This document shows, one piece after another, positions 9,697-18,371 of a stretch of 64,000 bases of DNA (position 1 is the stretch's first letter; every line of letters begins with the position of its first letter). The translations under genes were made by a program, and so were the position numbers. The notes under the pieces were generated by a model. That model did not search any database and was not told the DNA's origin. It was given only the letters and a program-made list of their open reading frames with translations. Origin of the DNA: Bacteroidota bacterium (lineage in GTDB: Bacteria; Bacteroidota; Bacteroidia; JAHEXY01); NCBI GenBank assembly GCA_023251875.1, contig JAHEXY010000004.1, forward strand, positions 229,294 to 293,293. The letters run 5' to 3'.

Positions 9697-11169
9697 TCAC
9701 ATTAACTCAACAACTAATTTTTCTAATAATACAACATTCTCTACATGATGCGTATGGGGAAACATATCAACAGGTTGTACTTTTTTAATAGCATAATGCT
9801 CTTTCATAAAAGCCAAATCTCTTGCTTGAGAGGCAGGATTACAACTTACGTATACAATACGATCAGGTTTTATCTCCAGTATTTTATTTACTACATCAAG
9901 ATGCATACCGGCTCTGGGAGGATCTGTAATAATGATATCAGGAGTACCGTGTTCAGCAATAAAATCATTGCTGAGCACATCTTTCATGTCTCCTGCAAAA
10001 AAACTAGTGTTTGTAATTTTATTAATTATCGAATTTTCTTTGGCATCTTCAATAGCTTCAGGCACAAACTCAATACCTATTACTTTTTTAGCTTGAGAAG
10101 CAATAAAATTGGCAATGGTTCCGGTTCCGGTATAAAGATCGTATACAATTTCCTTTCCGGTTAAACCTGCATAATCTCTCGTTATTTTATAAAGCTCATA
10201 AGCCTGAGTGGTATTGGTTTGAAAAAATGATTTAGGCCCAATCTTAAATTGAATGCCCTCCATTTCTTCCATTAAAAAAGCATTGCCTTTAAAGCAAATA
10301 ATTTCTAAATCATTAATGGTATCATTTCTTTTAGGATTGATAACATAGTTTAAAGATGTAATTTGCGGAAATTTCACATTCAAAAAACTTAATATATTCT
10401 CTGCAATTTGCTTTACCTCTAGGCTGTTTTCAGCCCTCTCCTTCGGAGAGGGGAAGGGGGAGAGGTTTACAATCACCATCCAGTCTCCTTTTGCATTGTT
10501 TCTGATAATTAGATTTCGCAAAAGTCCATTTTGGTCTCTTAAATCAAAAAATGAAATCTTATTTTCAAGGGCATATTTCTTCACACTTTCGCGGATTTTA
10601 TTGGATAAATCAGGTTGTAAAAAACATTCATGAATATCCAATACTTTATCAAACCTACCCGGAACATGAAAACCCAATCCTTCATGAATTACCTCACCCC
10701 AACCCTCTCCAAAGGAGAGGGAGTTAGCCAACTCCTCATTAGTAAGCCATTTTTTATGAGAAAAAGTATATTCTAGTTTATTTCTATAATACCTTTCATT
10801 CCTTGATGGAAGAATAGGATTAATCTCAGTAACATCTAATTTACCCAATCGTATTAAAGCATCATGAACTTGTTTTTGTTTGTAAAACAATTGATGCTCA
10901 TATTGCATAAATTGCCATTTGCAACCACCACACACTCCAAAATGTTCACAAAAAGGCTCCGAACGTTTGTTTGAATAATGATGCCAATGAATGGCATTTC
11001 CTTCAGCATAGGAGTTTTTCTTGCGTGTAAGTTGAATATCCACTACATCACCTGGAACTGCATTTTTTAAAAACACAACCAATTTATCAACTTTAGCAAT
11101 TGATTTACCCTCTGAACCCGCATCGGTAATGGGAATATTATATAGTATAGGAAGTGGCTTCTTGCTCAT
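9697..11169 (-). CDS. rlmD: 23S rRNA (uracil-C5)-methyltransferase RlmD/RumA family, with two in-frame palindromic-repeat inserts
   Basis: This 490-aa SAM-dependent RNA methyltransferase has an N-terminal TRAM domain (about 10-65) and the iron-sulfur cysteines of CEHFGVCGGCKW. Its C-terminal methyltransferase domain carries VYDLYTGTGTIANF (SAM loop), TDPPRAG and the catalytic-cysteine segment VYVSCNPA. The family methylates U1939 (RlmD) or U747 and related sites of 23S rRNA; the exact site is not decided by sequence. Two short peptides, SLSFGEGWGEV and NLSPFPSPKERAE, are encoded by GC-rich palindromic elements at 10690-10726 and 10430-10467 and are not family features. They keep the frame, and all catalytic motifs are intact. 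Confidence 0.88.
   Translation of the reverse strand: MSKKPLPILYNIPITDAGSEGKSIAKVDKLVVFLKNAVPGDVVDIQLTRKKNSYAEGNAIHWHHYSNKRSEPFCEHFGVCGGCKWQFMQYEHQLFYKQKQVHDALIRLGKLDVTEINPILPSRNERYYRNKLEYTFSHKKWLTNEELANSLSFGEGWGEVIHEGLGFHVPGRFDKVLDIHECFLQPDLSNKIRESVKKYALENKISFFDLRDQNGLLRNLIIRNNAKGDWMVIVNLSPFPSPKERAENSLEVKQIAENILSFLNVKFPQITSLNYVINPKRNDTINDLEIICFKGNAFLMEEMEGIQFKIGPKSFFQTNTTQAYELYKITRDYAGLTGKEIVYDLYTGTGTIANFIASQAKKVIGIEFVPEAIEDAKENSIINKITNTSFFAGDMKDVLSNDFIAEHGTPDIIITDPPRAGMHLDVVNKILEIKPDRIVYVSCNPASQARDLAFMKEHYAIKKVQPVDMFPHTHHVENVVLLEKLVVELM
10430..10467. repeat. GC-rich palindromic element, copy 1 (inside rlmD)
   Basis: The palindrome CCCTCTCCTTCGGAGAGGGG is followed by AAGGGGGAGAGG. It lies in frame in rlmD and encodes LSPFPSPKERAE on the minus strand. 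It has the layout shared by all copies: a CCCTCTCC/GGAGAGGG hairpin plus a CCTCnCCC flank on one side. Confidence 0.85.
10690..10726. repeat. GC-rich palindromic element, copy 2 (inside rlmD)
   Basis: CCTCACCCCAACCCTCTCC runs into AAAGGAGAGGG. It is in frame in rlmD and encodes SLSFGEGWGEV on the minus strand, the same peptide as copy 7 inside the DUF2851 gene. Confidence 0.88.
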
Positions 11170-11175
11170 TTAAGT

Positions 11176-11184
11176 ACAAAAGTA
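11176..11184 (-). promoter_or_regulatory. -7 box upstream of rlmD
   Basis: On the minus strand TActTTTGT lies 7 bp before the rlmD ATG, matching TAnnTTTG. No clear -33 box was found. The transcript would have a very short leader. Confidence 0.45.
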
Positions 11185-11370
11185 CTCATCTTTGACTGAA
11201 GAATAATATTTACGCAGCATTTACTTAGATAATAGTTCGATAATTTTTTCAACACTTTATCCTGTCCATAAGAGTGCTCAATTAATTTTTTTATTGTTTC
11301 AACATTTTCAACATCTATAATAGAGATTATATAAGTTAAGCAACATATCAATAAATATTCATTTTCTTAT

Positions 11371-11405
11371 GCCCTCACCCTACCCCTCTCCCAAAGGAGA
11401 GGGTA
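11371..11405. repeat. GC-rich palindromic element, copy 3 (intergenic)
   Basis: CCTCACCCTACCCCTCTCCC runs into AAAGGAGAGGG. It lies in the 11170-11498 gap between the TlpA-like gene and rlmD, which otherwise shows only the rlmD -7 box. A 61-codon open frame there has no recognisable features. Confidence 0.85.
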
Positions 11406-11498
11406 AGTTTGGAATTGTATATAATACCTTAACTTATATAAACCTTAATGGTATAGGGTTCTAATCCAAAAGAAGAAACTGAAAGCCTAGTACCTTGT

Positions 11499-12689
11499 TT
11501 AAGTATGTTTATCGGTTTCTAAAATTTCTCTAATCTTCTTTGTCAAATCAATTCCCTTTAAACCTTTGGCAATAATTTTTCCATCCGGCCCAATTAACAT
11601 AGAAAAAGGAACATTTTTCAACTTATAATCTTTTGCAATTTGAGAGTTTAATCCCACTAAATCACTTACATGATTTTCCCAAATGAGAGAATCTTGATGA
11701 ATGGCATTGATCCAATCTTCTCTCTTGGTATCAAACGAAACACTAAAAATTTCTAATCCTTTGTCGTGATAATTTTTATACAATGAAGCTAACGTACGAT
11801 TTTCCATTCGGCAGGGTTTACTTAAGGAAGCCCAAAAATCTAACAATACCAATTTGCCTTTAAGAGAAGAAAGAGCTACTATTTTGCCTTGTGGACTCAT
11901 TGAAACAATATCAGGAGGAGTGGCGCCAACAGCAAATATTTTTAATTCTTCCACTTTTTTATGAAGATCTGTTAAGTAGGCTGAATTAGGATATTGAATT
12001 GTTAAAGTAGAATCTACTTTTTTGATGTATTCAAAATCTTCATTTTGATCAAGCCTTGCCATTGCAATTAAACTTGCTAATGAATTGGCATGCGCATCAA
12101 TAAATCCCCTGATGTATTGTTTGTGTTCAGTATATTTATCTCTAATGCTTTTCTCTTCTAGCATCATTACTTTAAAAAGAGAATCTCTTTTTGTTTTACC
12201 TGAATCGGTTTGCATAGTAGCCATCATATTTTTGCGAAGGTTTTGATAGCCCATAACCAATTTCTCTAATTTTACCTGATGTTGGTTTAGTTCTTTAATT
12301 AAATTACAATCCTCTGAACCTTCAACCGTATAATTAGAAGCTAAACTGTCTTTAGTCCCCGCAATTTCAATTTTATCTTTTGGAGAAATTAAAAGAATCA
12401 CCATTTGCCTATTGGTAAGTTTCAAATTATAAAAAGCCGTTTCAGTAGGTTCAAAAGAAAATTTAAATGCCCCATCTTTATCGGTTACTGTGGTCAATTT
12501 TTGATTGGGCTCTTTTTTATCCGCTGCCTTTGGCATTAATTTTTCCAAAACCAAAGTATCGTTTGCAGATGAAGTAATGCTTCCAGAAATTTCTGTTTTG
12601 CCAGAATTACAGCTAGTAGCGATTATACAATATACCAATATACCAATGTAGCAGTGTAATAAAAGGATAAGGTTATTATTTCTTTTCAT
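11499..12689 (-). CDS. TlpA-like thioredoxin-fold lipoprotein with DUF4369 domain; one redox cysteine missing
   Basis: The start at 12689 gives a 396-aa protein with a lipoprotein signal (lipobox ATSC). The N-terminal part (about 30-130) resembles DUF4369, then comes a helical linker, and residues about 250-396 form an AhpC/TSA-TlpA thioredoxin fold (GATPPDIV, GKLVLLDFWAS, KNVPFSMLIGPDGKII). This two-domain arrangement is common in Bacteroidota periplasmic proteins. The active site reads WASLSKPCR where the family usually has WASWCGPCR. The first cysteine of CxxC is replaced by serine, so classical dithiol exchange is unlikely. It may still form mixed disulfides, act as a peroxiredoxin-like protein, or be non-catalytic. 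Confidence 0.82.
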   Translation of the reverse strand: MKRNNNLILLLHCYIGILVYCIIATSCNSGKTEISGSITSSANDTLVLEKLMPKAADKKEPNQKLTTVTDKDGAFKFSFEPTETAFYNLKLTNRQMVILLISPKDKIEIAGTKDSLASNYTVEGSEDCNLIKELNQHQVKLEKLVMGYQNLRKNMMATMQTDSGKTKRDSLFKVMMLEEKSIRDKYTEHKQYIRGFIDAHANSLASLIAMARLDQNEDFEYIKKVDSTLTIQYPNSAYLTDLHKKVEELKIFAVGATPPDIVSMSPQGKIVALSSLKGKLVLLDFWASLSKPCRMENRTLASLYKNYHDKGLEIFSVSFDTKREDWINAIHQDSLIWENHVSDLVGLNSQIAKDYKLKNVPFSMLIGPDGKIIAKGLKGIDLTKKIREILETDKHT

Positions 12690-12739
12690 AATTTGTGCCA
12701 TTTTACAAATTCAACAAACATTCAATAGATTTTTTCTCG

Positions 12740-12748
12740 GCAAAGGTA
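12740..12748 (-). promoter_or_regulatory. -7 box upstream of the TlpA-like gene
   Basis: On the minus strand TAccTTTGC matches the Bacteroidota -7 consensus exactly, about 50 bp before the start. No convincing -33 box at 19-21 bp was seen. Confidence 0.5.
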
Positions 12749-12882
12749 AAAAACTTTGCGCTTGCATAGTAAAATAGTACAGTTGTATTAAAAGCCTACC
12801 AATTACCCAACGCCATTTTCACATTAGCCTCTTGCTTTTAAGATTACAAATCAATAATTATTAATTTATATAACACAGCATA

Positions 12883-12914
12883 TTGTATTGTAATAAAATT
12901 ATTTATAAATTTGT
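12883..12914 (+). promoter_or_regulatory. Bacteroidota-type promoter of the M19 peptidase gene
   Basis: TTG at 12883-12885, a 20-bp spacer and TAaaTTTGT at 12906-12914, followed by the ATG at 12935, form a complete TTG/TAnnTTTG promoter. Confidence 0.6.
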
Positions 12915-12934
12915 ATAACATTAACCCCTGATGT

Positions 12935-14296
12935 ATGAACACCCCTTGTAAGAATAGAGCTCTTCTATTTATTTTATTTTCATTTTTTATTATCCATTTT
13001 AAAGTTTCCGGTCAAATAGTAGAAGAATATTTAGACTTGCAAATTCATACTTCCATGCATATTCCTTATCCAATTTTTGGAAAGGCCTTAACGTATTTTG
13101 ATAAAGACAAAGAACCCCATTTAACCTATAAACACACGCTTAAAAATGTAAGCTATGCCAATTACCTTGAACACAATAAGGGCTCAAGAATTATTATCAA
13201 TGGCGCACTCGGTCATGAATACGTAAAATCTGCAAAAAAAGCGCGCAAGCTTATTATGAAGCAAATTGCATATGTAAATAAGTTTGCAGAAGAACATTCC
13301 GACAATTTTGTAGTTGCCAAAAATCCAACTGAAGTAAGAGAATATTTAAAAAATACAGATAAAACAATTATCATTCATTCCATTGAAAATGGAAGAAAAT
13401 TAGTGAATAGTGCAGAAGATGCTCAATTTTGGGCAAACCAAGGCGTATCTTTTATTACACTTATACATTTAGCAGATATCAATTATGGAGGCTCCGCTAT
13501 ATGGATTGAACTGGCAGCTAAAATAGTTAATTTGAAAGGCGTATTTAAAAAAGCTAGTAAGAGAGGTTTAACAGAGGATGGAAAACAAGCCATACTTTGG
13601 TTGGCCAACGAAGGTATTATGACAGATGTTACCCACATGTCTGATTTAACCAGAAAAGAAGCCATTACTTTTATGGCAGAAAATAATATCCCTCCTTTAT
13701 CAACCCATGCTGGTTTTAGACCCATCCAAAATCATGATCTTGGATTAGATTCAAGTGATATCATTACTATTTATAAAAGTAATGGACTTGTAGGTTTGGC
13801 TAGCAGTGGTAAATTTCTAAAAGCTTATCATCCTGATGAAAAGTACAAAAAGCAATTAGATAGTTTGGGTAATTGTTTTTGTAATGGATCAATAGACTCT
13901 TATAAGTTTACTTATAATGCTATGAAAAATTTAATTGAAAATAATATTCCCTTAATTTTTAATGACTCTTCAAAAACATTAGCCACATTAACAAAAGAAG
14001 AAAAAGTGAGGATTTCTATTGGATATCAAAGTGATTTTAATGGATGGATTGATCACGACAGGCCCCGATATGGAAAAAAAGGTTGTTACCATACTGCAAT
14101 TCCTGATTCTGCCTTTATAAAAAGTGAAACACTAGGACTTGCGCATCCCGGAATGATGGAAGAACATTGGAAACTCTTAGAAAAAGAAGGGGTAGATTTA
14201 GAACCTATACGACTTTCTTCTGAGAAATTTTTACAAATGTGGGAATTTATGTTGGATAGAAAGAAGTCTTTTGATAATGCAAGTAGTCAAAAATAA
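12935..14296 (+). CDS. Membrane dipeptidase-like protein (peptidase family M19), exported
   Basis: This 453-aa protein has a signal peptide (hydrophobic FILFSFFIIHF, cleavage near VSGQ). Motifs follow the renal-dipeptidase fold: a D-x-H pair near the start (DLQIHTSMH), SIENGRKL where the family has the bridging Glu, GVSFITLIHLADINYGG, GLTEDGKQA, MTDVTHMS with a metal-ligand His, PPLSTHAGFR and IGYQSDFNG with the late Asp. These indicate a zinc-dependent M19 enzyme that would cleave dipeptides outside the cytoplasm. Spacing differs from the best-known members, so the substrate is uncertain and the enzyme may be divergent. It has its own promoter and convergent neighbours. Confidence 0.75.
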   Translation: MNTPCKNRALLFILFSFFIIHFKVSGQIVEEYLDLQIHTSMHIPYPIFGKALTYFDKDKEPHLTYKHTLKNVSYANYLEHNKGSRIIINGALGHEYVKSAKKARKLIMKQIAYVNKFAEEHSDNFVVAKNPTEVREYLKNTDKTIIIHSIENGRKLVNSAEDAQFWANQGVSFITLIHLADINYGGSAIWIELAAKIVNLKGVFKKASKRGLTEDGKQAILWLANEGIMTDVTHMSDLTRKEAITFMAENNIPPLSTHAGFRPIQNHDLGLDSSDIITIYKSNGLVGLASSGKFLKAYHPDEKYKKQLDSLGNCFCNGSIDSYKFTYNAMKNLIENNIPLIFNDSSKTLATLTKEEKVRISIGYQSDFNGWIDHDRPRYGKKGCYHTAIPDSAFIKSETLGLAHPGMMEEHWKLLEKEGVDLEPIRLSSEKFLQMWEFMLDRKKSFDNASSQK

Positions 14297-14319
14297 TTTT
14301 ATTCTTTTGAACTAAATCC

Positions 14320-15771
14320 TTATTTCTCCAACTCCTCCCCCAACATCTTACTTGTAAGTTTAGGATCAGCTTTACCTCCGGAAAGTTTCATTACTTCTCC
14401 CATAAACAATCCCAGTAAACCTTTTTTGCCGCTTTTGTATTCACTTACTTTTTCAGGAAATTTAGCAATGGCTTGCTTTACATATTCATGTAACGAATCA
14501 GTATTACTTTCAATAATCCAATTGTTTTTAATGGCTATTTGCTCTGGTGTAAGATTTTTTTCTTGCATCATGGCAGGAAACAATTGTTGCGAAGCAATGG
14601 TACTGCTTACTTTTCCGGTATCAACAAAATTGATGAGTTCAGCAATGCGTATAGGAGAAATTGGAAAATCTTTTATGTGAATGGCTCTTTCGTTGATGTA
14701 TGATTTTACTCCACCCATTATCCAATTAGAGGCAGCTTTATAATTAGTGGTATGTTTAATAATTTCTTCAAAAAATAAAGCAACTTCTTTTGTGCTGGTT
14801 AAAACATCTGCATCATATTCTGATAAACCTAAATGTTCGATATATTTTTTAAATAGTTCAGCTGGTAAAGCCGGCATATCAGCTTTTATCTTAGCAATGT
14901 ATTCTTCCGTAACAAAAACAGGAGAAAGATCGGGTTCAGGAAAATAACGGTAATCATTAGCAGCTTCTTTGCTTCGCAACGTAAACGTAGTGCCATTGGT
15001 AGCATCAAAACTCCGCGTTTCTTGGTCAACTGTTCCTCCTGCTTCAATAATATCCACTAATCGTTTGCTTTCATATTCAATTGCTCTCTGCACATTACGC
15101 ACCGAGTTCATGTTTTTTACCTCTACTCTTTTTCCAAACGCTTTTTCACCATGTAGGCGAACTGAAATGTTGGCATCGCAACGCATGCTGCCTTCTTCCA
15201 TATTACCATCACAAATTTCCAAGTAACGAACAATCTTACGCATTTCAGTAAGATATTGATAGGCATCTTCACCGGAGCGAATAACAGGTTCAGAAACCAC
15301 TTCAAGCAAAGGAACTCCGGCACGGTTTAAATCTATCAACGAATCAAATGGGTCTTGATCATGAATGCTTTTTCCGGCATCCTCTTCCATGTGAATACGC
15401 GTCAATTCAATATTTTTAGGCTTGCCGTCTTTGCCTTTAATGGTTACATAACCACCATTGCAGATAGGCGTTTTATCTTGTGTTATTTGATAGCCTTTAG
15501 GTAAATCGGCATAAAAATAATTTTTACGAGCAAATTGATTTTCATAACGGATATTGCATTTGCAAGCTAGGCCTAACTTAACAGCATATTCAATTACTTT
15601 TTCGTTGAGCATGGGCAGTGTACCCGGGTGCCCAAGCGTAATAGCACTTACTTGCGTATTGGGCATGGATCCAAAATCAGTAGAATCGGCAGCATAAGCT
15701 TTGCTTTTTGTTAAAAGCTGTACATGAATTTCAAGTCCAATTACAGTTTCGTATTTATCGTAAATGCTCAT
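14320..15771 (-). CDS. gatB: Aspartyl/glutamyl-tRNA amidotransferase subunit B
   Basis: The preferred start at 15771 (MSIYDKYETVIGLEIHVQL) gives 483 aa. The upstream ATG at 15798 lies at the edge of a hairpin repeat and adds only nine unconserved residues. The protein shows the GatB signatures GLEIHVQL, YPDLPKGYQI-like YADLPKGYQIT, HMEEDAGK, DLNRAGVPLLEVVSEP and DYRYFPEPDL. The C-terminal YqeY-type domain ends with GKADPKLTSKML. GatB is the kinase/transamidation subunit of GatCAB, which amidates Glu-tRNA(Gln) or Asp-tRNA(Asn) in the cytoplasm. gatA and gatC are not adjacent, which is common in this phylum. Confidence 0.95.
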   Translation of the reverse strand: MSIYDKYETVIGLEIHVQLLTKSKAYAADSTDFGSMPNTQVSAITLGHPGTLPMLNEKVIEYAVKLGLACKCNIRYENQFARKNYFYADLPKGYQITQDKTPICNGGYVTIKGKDGKPKNIELTRIHMEEDAGKSIHDQDPFDSLIDLNRAGVPLLEVVSEPVIRSGEDAYQYLTEMRKIVRYLEICDGNMEEGSMRCDANISVRLHGEKAFGKRVEVKNMNSVRNVQRAIEYESKRLVDIIEAGGTVDQETRSFDATNGTTFTLRSKEAANDYRYFPEPDLSPVFVTEEYIAKIKADMPALPAELFKKYIEHLGLSEYDADVLTSTKEVALFFEEIIKHTTNYKAASNWIMGGVKSYINERAIHIKDFPISPIRIAELINFVDTGKVSSTIASQQLFPAMMQEKNLTPEQIAIKNNWIIESNTDSLHEYVKQAIAKFPEKVSEYKSGKKGLLGLFMGEVMKLSGGKADPKLTSKMLGEELEK

Positions 15772-15787
15772 ATAATTTCTCAAATTA

Positions 15788-15914
15788 ATTTCTCGCAAAG
15801 GCGCTAAGACGCAAAAAGTAAAAGTTTATCGGGTTGCCTGCAATATCATTAAATTTAATACTTAATTTTTTCTTACATTTTCTTTGCGACTCTGCGCCTT
15901 TGCGAGAGATTTAT
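15788..15914. repeat. Long inverted repeat (MITE-like hairpin) between gatB and punA
   Basis: The left arm, starting with TCTCGCAAAGGCGC at about 15791, pairs with the right arm GCGCCTTTGCGAGAGA at about 15893-15908. Pairing extends over roughly 28-30 bp with a few mismatches and encloses an AT-rich interior. The arms carry the CGCAAAGGCGCnnAGACGCAAA theme that also appears in the 42154-42318 element. The right end includes the last codons of punA. Confidence 0.7.
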
Positions 15915-16726
15915 AATGACGAAATAAGTTCCTTCAAAATCAAAGTCATTTTAGGTTCGCTTTCAGCCGCTACTCTTTGCACATCTGTATGTGTTGTAAA
16001 TTCAATTTTGCCCGGCACACCCAAATCTGTTATAATTGAAACTGCAAAACATGGTATACTCATGTGGTGCGCAGCTATTACCTCCGGAACCGTACTCATA
16101 CCTACGGTATCTCCACCAATGGCTCTTACATAACCGTATTCGGCTTTTGTTTCGAGGCATGGGCCGGATAAACCAACATAAACACCCTGTTGTACTTTTA
16201 TAGAATGTGCTTTTGCAATAGATACCGCTTTTGCAATTAAGTTTTTATCATATGCTTTACTAAAATCCGGAAAGCGAGGACCTAATTCATCAATGTTTGG
16301 TCCAATAAGTGGATTGCTTGGAAACTGATTAATATGATCATTAATAATCATGATATCTCCTACTTCAAAATCAGGGTTCACTCCACCCGATGCATTTGAA
16401 ACCACAAGATTTTTTATTCCTAAAAACTTCATTACTCTAACAGGAAACACCACTTGATGCATGGTATAACCTTCGTAATAATGAAAACGGCCTTGCATGG
16501 CCACAATATTTTTCCCTCCAAGGGTTCCAAAAATTAAATTTCCCGAATGGCCTTCAACGGTTGAAACCGGAAAATCAGGAATACTTTTATATTCAAGCTT
16601 GTGGATGATATTAATTTCTTTTACTAAGCCTCCTAATCCGGTTCCTAAAATAATTCCAACTTCAGGAGTAAAATTATTTACTCTTTCATGTATGTGTTTT
16701 GCAGTTGCTTTAATGGTTGCGAGCAT
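15911..16726 (-). CDS. punA: Purine nucleoside phosphorylase, trimeric type
   Basis: Starting at 16726 (MLATIKATAKHI) this is a 271-aa protein. A longer frame from 16762 would start inside the -7 promoter box and is rejected. Signatures of trimeric PNP are clear: GIILGTGLGGL, SGHSG-like VEGHSGNL, MQGRFHYYEG, VSNASGGVNP, GPNIDELGPRFPDFS, YVGLSGPCLETKAEY and GMSTVPEVIAAHH. The enzyme phosphorolyses inosine and guanosine to the free base and ribose-1-phosphate in the cytoplasm. The stop codon lies in the right arm of the hairpin repeat shared with the gatB upstream region. Confidence 0.95.
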   Translation of the reverse strand: MLATIKATAKHIHERVNNFTPEVGIILGTGLGGLVKEINIIHKLEYKSIPDFPVSTVEGHSGNLIFGTLGGKNIVAMQGRFHYYEGYTMHQVVFPVRVMKFLGIKNLVVSNASGGVNPDFEVGDIMIINDHINQFPSNPLIGPNIDELGPRFPDFSKAYDKNLIAKAVSIAKAHSIKVQQGVYVGLSGPCLETKAEYGYVRAIGGDTVGMSTVPEVIAAHHMSIPCFAVSIITDLGVPGKIEFTTHTDVQRVAAESEPKMTLILKELISSL

Positions 16727-16760
16727 AAAAATAAAATTTCTTTTTCTGTTTATAATGGGC

Positions 16761-16769
16761 ACAAAGGTA
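16761..16769 (-). promoter_or_regulatory. -7 box upstream of punA
   Basis: On the minus strand TAccTTTGT is a perfect TAnnTTTG match about 35 bp before the preferred ATG at 16726. It supports that start over the upstream one. No good -33 box was seen. Confidence 0.5.
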
Positions 16770-16872
16770 CAATGAAATTAATGATATTGAAATAGAATAA
16801 TATTGATCTTCATAAAATTAAATTTTGCTTTTAATTAAAAAGTTTTATATTGTGGCAAACCCTTAAAAGAAA

Positions 16873-18318
16873 TTGGAAGAAAATTCCGAATACATTGAAT
16901 TAGATACCAATCTGCAACAGCTGTTAACGGCTGAGCAGGCATGGCACTATCATATTGTTCCTAAAAAAACAAATGATACCGATATTGAATTTTATATTCA
17001 AGCTGGAGAAGATATTGACACTTTAACCGAAGAGCTTGAAATGCTTTTTGGAAAAACCGTTCGGCTTCATGAAACGCCTGAAGACAAAATTCATAAAACA
17101 TTAGGGCGTTATTACAGAAAAGGGGGATCAAAAAATACCAAGTCGCAATCTACCATTGATCCTAAAAATTTCGAAGATTTACTTCCTCAATTGATTACTG
17201 AAGCTAGAAATTTAGGAAGTAGCGACATTCATTTCGAAATATACGAAGAAAAAGCCCGCGTACGTTTTAGGATTGATGGCTTATTAGTTGAACGTTACTC
17301 GATAGAAAAAGATGAATACGCAGGATTGATCAATAAAATAAAAATTAAATCGAATCTTGACATTGCTGAAAAACGATTACCGCAAGATGGACGTATATTT
17401 TTTGATACAGGAGAATCGAAATTTGACATCAGATGTTCAGTATTACCTACTTTATATGGAGAAAAAGTTGTACTCAGGATTTTAGGTAATGATGCAGGAA
17501 ATATCGACATATTAGAGATTGGTATGTCGGAATATGATTTAGCTAATTATCTAGAAGGTATCAAAAAACCCAATGGTATTATTTTAATTAGCGGGCCTAC
17601 CGGTTCAGGAAAAACAACTACACTATATGCAACATTAAAGTTGCTTAATAAAGAAACTACAAATATCGTTACTATTGAAGATCCGGTTGAGTATACCCTT
17701 CCGGGAATTAATCAAGTACAATTAAAAGAATCCATAGGGTTAGGATTTGAAACCGCGCTTAAATCGTTTTTGCGACAAGATCCTGATATTATTATGTTGG
17801 GTGAGATACGTGAAAAAAGCACAGCTCAAATGGCCATTCGCGCTGCACTAACAGGTCATTTGGTTTTATCAACCATACATACAAATTCAGCTTGGGCAAC
17901 CATTTCAAGGTTAACGGATATGGGTATTCCGCCTTTAATTATTGCATCAACACTTAATTTGTCAGTAGCACAACGCTTGTTGAGATTACTGTGCCCTGTT
18001 TGTAAAAGGTTAGAGAAATTCGACTCTACACTTATGCCTAGATCCTATAAACCACCTGTTGAAGTAAAAGAACACTATGTACATGTAGGTTGTGCCGATT
18101 GTTATTATACAGGTTATTTTGGTAGAACTGCTATTTATGAAGTGGTACCAATTGATGGTGAAGTTGGAGACTTAATCAAAACGGGAGAATCTGATCCATC
18201 GAAATTATTAAAAGAAAAAGGAATAAAAACATTAAGTTATCAAGCATTTGAAGTATTTCGTTTTGGAGACACGTCATTGGAGGAAATTTATTCTTATTTA
18301 TTAAATACCGAATACTAA
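16873..18318 (+). CDS. gspE: Type II secretion/type IV pilus assembly ATPase (GspE/PilB family)
   Basis: This 481-aa cytoplasmic ATPase starts at a TTG codon (LEENSEYIEL read as Met). It has a short N-terminal domain, then SSDIHFE, KRLPQDGR, Walker A GPTGSGKTT (residues 241-249), TIEDPVEY (Asp box), GEIREKSTAQMA (Walker B), TGHLVLSTIHTN (His box) and a zinc site formed by CPVC (374-377) and CADC. It powers assembly of pseudopili or pili. It opens the operon 16873-23604, in which secretin and inner-membrane assembly genes follow. The family does not separate GspE from PilB by sequence alone; I name it for the secretin context. Confidence 0.9.
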   Translation: MEENSEYIELDTNLQQLLTAEQAWHYHIVPKKTNDTDIEFYIQAGEDIDTLTEELEMLFGKTVRLHETPEDKIHKTLGRYYRKGGSKNTKSQSTIDPKNFEDLLPQLITEARNLGSSDIHFEIYEEKARVRFRIDGLLVERYSIEKDEYAGLINKIKIKSNLDIAEKRLPQDGRIFFDTGESKFDIRCSVLPTLYGEKVVLRILGNDAGNIDILEIGMSEYDLANYLEGIKKPNGIILISGPTGSGKTTTLYATLKLLNKETTNIVTIEDPVEYTLPGINQVQLKESIGLGFETALKSFLRQDPDIIMLGEIREKSTAQMAIRAALTGHLVLSTIHTNSAWATISRLTDMGIPPLIIASTLNLSVAQRLLRLLCPVCKRLEKFDSTLMPRSYKPPVEVKEHYVHVGCADCYYTGYFGRTAIYEVVPIDGEVGDLIKTGESDPSKLLKEKGIKTLSYQAFEVFRFGDTSLEEIYSYLLNTEY

Positions 18319-18357
18319 TAGCTGTTGGCTGATAGCTTTTGGCTATTAGCTTTTGGC
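18319..18357. repeat. 14-bp tandem repeat before the secretin gene
   Basis: Two 14-mers, TGATAGCTTTTGGC and TATTAGCTTTTGGC (18330-18357), follow an 11-nt partial unit TAGCTGTTGGC. The unit is twice 7 bp, like the other start-proximal arrays. It ends 14 nt before the secretin ATG at 18372. Confidence 0.75.
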
Positions 18358-18371
18358 GTAAAATATATACT

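Noticed and set aside
9745-10164. A 139-codon plus-strand frame
   Set aside because: It is wholly antisense to the conserved methyltransferase domain of rlmD and has no family features.
11166-11351. A 61-codon open frame on the minus strand between the TlpA-like gene and rlmD
   Set aside because: It overlaps the rlmD start and the rlmD -7 box, has no recognisable domain or signal, and its composition looks random.
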